Origin: Nymphaea colorata
Lineage: Eukaryota > Streptophyta > Magnoliopsida > Nymphaeales > Nymphaeaceae
DNA: 64,000 bases
Assembly (NCBI RefSeq): GCF_008831285.2
Contig: NC_045145.1
Coordinates: forward strand, 12,834,802-12,898,801
Direction of reading: 5' to 3'
In this document: positions 61,320 to 64,000 of the stretch, piece by piece
Layout of the letters: each line of letters starts with the position of its first letter
Numbering within the stretch: the stretch's first letter is position 1
The notes under the pieces: generated by a model
Told to the model about the DNA's origin: nothing
What the model saw: only the letters and a program-made list of their open reading frames with translations
The model's database searches: none
Program-made: the position numbers and the translations under genes

Positions 61320-61485
61320 GCCTGAGCACCGGGCCAGGCCGCCGCCAGGTACCCGGCCCAACTCGGGCCCAAACCCGGGCCCTGAAAAAATGAATTTCGG
61401 GCTTATTTATTCGGGCCCAGCCCGGCCCGGTAAATAACGGGCTTATTTATTCGGGGGCCCAAAAAGCCCGACATTTTTTTTTTTT
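61320..61485. repeat. GC-rich GGGCCCGG stretch in ALS1 intron 7
   Basis: It is rich in CCGGGCCAGGCCG, GGCCCGGTAAATAACGGG and a repeated CGGGCTTATTTATTCGGG (61401-61418 and 61438-61455). Composition and motifs resemble the subterminal regions of the hAT-like element at 25791-26874, so this may be the remains of a relative. No ends or duplication were found. Confidence 0.45.
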
Positions 61486-61563
61486 TTTGCTGCTGTGAAG
61501 GAGTCTTCTGCTGCCGCAAAGGGTCTCCGTTAGGTCACCGTGAAGGGTCTCTACGTTTCTTAG

Positions 61564-61846
61564 TGTAGAAACACGAACCACAAAGAGAGAGAGTGGAGAA
61601 CGAACACACAATCTACGTGGAAAACCTCAGAAAGAGGTGAAAAACCACGGGGAGGCTCTGACCTAGGGGCACGCAACCCTAGGAGAGAGAAAATTATATT
61701 TCACTTAATTCAACACTAAACACAAGTGACAATATAAAGAGGGAGAGAGGAGAAGCCGCCTAGGGTACCGAGCCTGCCTCGGTACCCGCGCCCCATAGAA
61801 CCGGGTCCAGGAATGGATCCGGTTCCCACAGCAACATATTCTAACA
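61564..61846 (-). repeat. 3' LTR of the second Copia element
   Basis: Minus-strand TGTTAG...TCTACA, with a TTTATATTG box about 110 bases in. The outer limit is inferred from TG/CA ends only, because the other LTR is not in the window. Confidence 0.65.
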
Positions 61847-64000
61847 CTCCCCCTCAAGCTTGGCATACATGTCAAACATGCCAAGCTTGCTAACATTCTT
61901 TTCGAATGAAGAAGTACAAAGCCCTTTAGTTAGGACGTCTGCAACTTGATCTTCAGACTTCATATATGGCAGAATCAGCTCCTTTGAGTCAATGCGTTCC
62001 CGGATAAAATGACGGTCAATCTCCACATGTTTGGTCCTGTCATGTAGAACTGGATTATTGGCAAGATTAATCGCAGACTTGTTGTCACAGTACATCTTCA
62101 TTTTATCTCCCAGTTCCACACCAATATCAGTCAAAAGAATCTTCAGCCACAGCATCTCTGTAACCCCCATTGCAACAGCCCTGTACTCAGCCTCAGCACT
62201 AGACCTCGAACATACTTCTTGCCTCTTACTTCTCCAAACAACTAGGTTACCTCCAAGAAAGATACAATACCCTGTAGTAGACCTCCTTGTGTCAGTGCAA
62301 CCTGCCCAATCTGCATCTGAGTAGCCCTCAATAGTAAGTTTGTCTTGTCGAGCATACAGCAGTCCTTTTCCTGGGTCATTCTTTAGATATCCCAACACTC
62401 TTTCTGCACTCTTCCAGTGACAATCCGTGGGAGCATGCATAAATTGACTTAGCACATTTACCGCATACGTGATATCAGGGCGAGTTAGAGTAAGATAGAT
62501 AAGCTTACCTACTAGCCTCTGATATCGCCCTTTTCCTTCCTCATCCAGAATAGTGCCCGTCTTGATACTTATCTTAGTTCCCGACTCTATAGGAGTAAGA
62601 TAGGGCCTACAACCAAGTTTGCCTGTCTCCTTTAGTAAGTCAAGAGTGTACTTCCTTTGATTCATAACCAGCCCTGTCTCTGATCGAGCAATCTCTATCC
62701 CCAGAAAGTATCTCAGCTTACCCAGATCCTTGAGGTCGAATTCTTTAGCTAATCTCTCCTTCATCTTTCTGTTTTCTTCTTCGTCACTGCCAGTGACAAT
62801 CATATCATCAACGTAGACAAGGAGAAGACTCACCAGACCACCTCTCTGCTTTATGAATAGGGTATGATCTCCATTTCCTTGCTTGTACCCAGTAGACTTC
62901 ATAACGATCCTTAGTCTCTCAAACCAAGCTCTAGGCGACTGCTTCAAGCCATACAAAGCTTTCTTGAGGTGACAACATTTTCCCTCTTGAACATACCCGG
63001 GAGGCATGCTCATATAGACTTCTTCCTCCAGATGGCCGTTCAAGAACGCATTTTTAACATCAAGCTGGTCCATGCGCCACTTCCTGTGCACAGCAAGAGC
63101 AAGAATAACCCTCACGGTCTTCAACTTTGCAACAGGGGCAAAGGTCTCAAGATAGTCGATCCCATACTTCTGGCTGAACCCCTTTGCAACCAAACGAGCT
63201 TTATATCGATCTACAGTGCCATCAGGTTTGTACTTCACGTTGTAAACCCACTTAGAGCCAACTAAGTGTGTCCCTTTAGGGATATCAACAACTTCCCATG
63301 TTTTGTTCTTAGCTAACGCACCCATCTCCTCTGTCATAGCATGTAACCACTTGGGATCATCCTTAGCATCATCCACCGACCTGGGAATAACAACTTTGGA
63401 TAAGGTTGTGATAAAACATTTGTAATTTGTACTGAGCTTAGCATAAGAAACAAATCTCTGAATAGGGTGAGAAGTACATGACCTGGTGCCTTTGCGCACA
63501 GCAATGGGGAGCTCTTCATTCGATGGACTTGGGTCATCCGGGGAGATCACAGGATTGGGATTGGTTCTATCCTCATCACCAACATCTTCCACTGTAGCTT
63601 TCTCCTTTCTGACATAAACCTGGCCAAACAAGTGATCCCGGGCAACAATGGGCTGAGCATCCACCGTGACCCCTTCCATATGGCTGCCCTTCTCATTACT
63701 GACCATGACCGTGTCAATCACACTGGGACTAACCTTGTAATCCAAAAACTCCATAAACTGAATTAGCTGATTAGAGGAATACTCTTCCCCTTTGTTCCCA
63801 AGACACTCCCCCTGAAGAGGATTCACCGAAAAATATGACTCATGTTCATGAAATGTGACATCCCTCGAAACATACACTTTGGAAGTAGTAGGATCCACAC
63901 ATTTATACCCCTTCTGAGTGGAAGAGTACCCCAAGAAAACTCCTTTAATAGACCGGGGATCAAGTTTTTTGAGAGTAGGGCTATGATTATGCACAAAACA
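61841..64000 (-). CDS. Copia pol: integrase end, reverse transcriptase, RNase H (5' partial)
   Basis: The frame is open from the right edge of the window (first codons TGT TTT GTG) through 719 codons to a TAG at 61843-61841, with no stop or shift. It begins in the integrase C-terminal region (LDPRSIKGVFLGYSSTQKGY). Reverse transcriptase follows with WVYNVKYKPDGTVDRYKARL, QLDVKNAFLNG, LYGLKQSPRAWF and YVDDM (62815-62801). RNase H has GYSDADWAGC, SAEAEYRA and YCDNKSA. The last codons overlap the polypurine tract, and the stop lies in the first bases of the LTR. All visible catalytic residues are present, so the element may be recent or still competent, but its gag and 5' LTR cannot be judged here. 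Transcription would run against the ALS1 gene. Confidence 0.95.
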   Translation of the reverse strand, partial: CFVHNHSPTLKKLDPRSIKGVFLGYSSTQKGYKCVDPTTSKVYVSRDVTFHEHESYFSVNPLQGECLGNKGEEYSSNQLIQFMEFLDYKVSPSVIDTVMVSNEKGSHMEGVTVDAQPIVARDHLFGQVYVRKEKATVEDVGDEDRTNPNPVISPDDPSPSNEELPIAVRKGTRSCTSHPIQRFVSYAKLSTNYKCFITTLSKVVIPRSVDDAKDDPKWLHAMTEEMGALAKNKTWEVVDIPKGTHLVGSKWVYNVKYKPDGTVDRYKARLVAKGFSQKYGIDYLETFAPVAKLKTVRVILALAVHRKWRMDQLDVKNAFLNGHLEEEVYMSMPPGYVQEGKCCHLKKALYGLKQSPRAWFERLRIVMKSTGYKQGNGDHTLFIKQRGGLVSLLLVYVDDMIVTGSDEEENRKMKERLAKEFDLKDLGKLRYFLGIEIARSETGLVMNQRKYTLDLLKETGKLGCRPYLTPIESGTKISIKTGTILDEEGKGRYQRLVGKLIYLTLTRPDITYAVNVLSQFMHAPTDCHWKSAERVLGYLKNDPGKGLLYARQDKLTIEGYSDADWAGCTDTRRSTTGYCIFLGGNLVVWRSKRQEVCSRSSAEAEYRAVAMGVTEMLWLKILLTDIGVELGDKMKMYCDNKSAINLANNPVLHDRTKHVEIDRHFIRERIDSKELILPYMKSEDQVADVLTKGLCTSSFEKNVSKLGMFDMYAKLEGEC

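Larger units (their letters stand above)
61564..64000 (-). mobile_element. Ty1/Copia retrotransposon, 3' part, antisense in ALS1 intron 7
   Basis: On the minus strand the pol frame runs from the window edge to a polypurine tract, GAGGGGGAG, then the 3' LTR. The LTR starts TGTTAGAATATG at 61846 and most simply ends TTTCTACA at 61564 (283 bp), leaving CTTAG as the adjacent candidate target duplication. The 5' LTR and gag lie outside the window. It is a different family from the Copia at 28.7 kb: different LTRs, different linker, no GNEPT repeats. Confidence 0.9.

Overview
This is nuclear DNA from a flowering plant. The evidence is spliced genes with GT-AG introns, a plant-specific CYP78A cytochrome P450, a plant vacuolar half-size ABC transporter of the ALS1/TAP2 type, plant Copia and Ty3/Gypsy retrotransposons primed by initiator tRNA-Met, a TRIM, L1-type LINE, SINEs, hAT- and Harbinger-type non-autonomous elements, and compound (TA)n(GA)n microsatellites. 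The species cannot be named from the sequence alone. The long introns and the GC-rich first P450 exon do not separate a monocot from a magnoliid or early-diverging angiosperm.

Layout. 1-5.1 kb: intergenic. 5.1-7.9 kb: complete two-exon CYP78A gene on the minus strand, with TATA box and GA tract. 7.9-13 kb: intergenic with a hairpin MITE, a U6 snRNA pseudogene and perhaps a kinase/EGF relic. 13.06-16.2 kb: a hAT-like element split by a 5'-truncated LINE that left a perfect 16-bp target duplication. 16.5-23 kb: intergenic with another hAT-like MITE and small relics. 23.0-24.6 kb: PIF/Harbinger-like element with TTA duplications and GC-rich hairpins. 25.7-27.1 kb: minus-strand TRIM fragment split by a GC-rich hAT-like element with a perfect 8-bp duplication. 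28.7-33.8 kb: complete young Copia element (363-bp LTRs, five differences, CCTAT duplication) whose gag-pol frame is broken only by three TGA codons. 33.8-37 kb: intergenic with a LINE relic. 37.0-49.0 kb: old, heavily mutated Ty3/Gypsy chromovirus-like element with large nested insertions. 49-53 kb: intergenic with two SINE-like copies.

53.0-60.6 kb holds the first seven coding exons of an ALS1/TAP2 (ABCB27-like) transporter on the plus strand; the rest lies beyond the right edge. Its introns have been repeatedly invaded: a hAT MITE in intron 4, a tandem TRIM (four LTRs, three internal domains) with its own nested hAT in intron 5, and an apparently intact antisense Copia in intron 7 that runs off the window.

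There is no operon-like cooperation. The two cellular genes are independent: one is a developmental P450 of the KLUH/PLASTOCHRON family, the other a presumed tonoplast transporter linked in other plants to aluminium tolerance. The most unusual structure is the tandem TRIM array inside the ALS1 intron, and the finding that two TRIM LTRs were each hit by a different hAT-type element at nearly the same LTR position.
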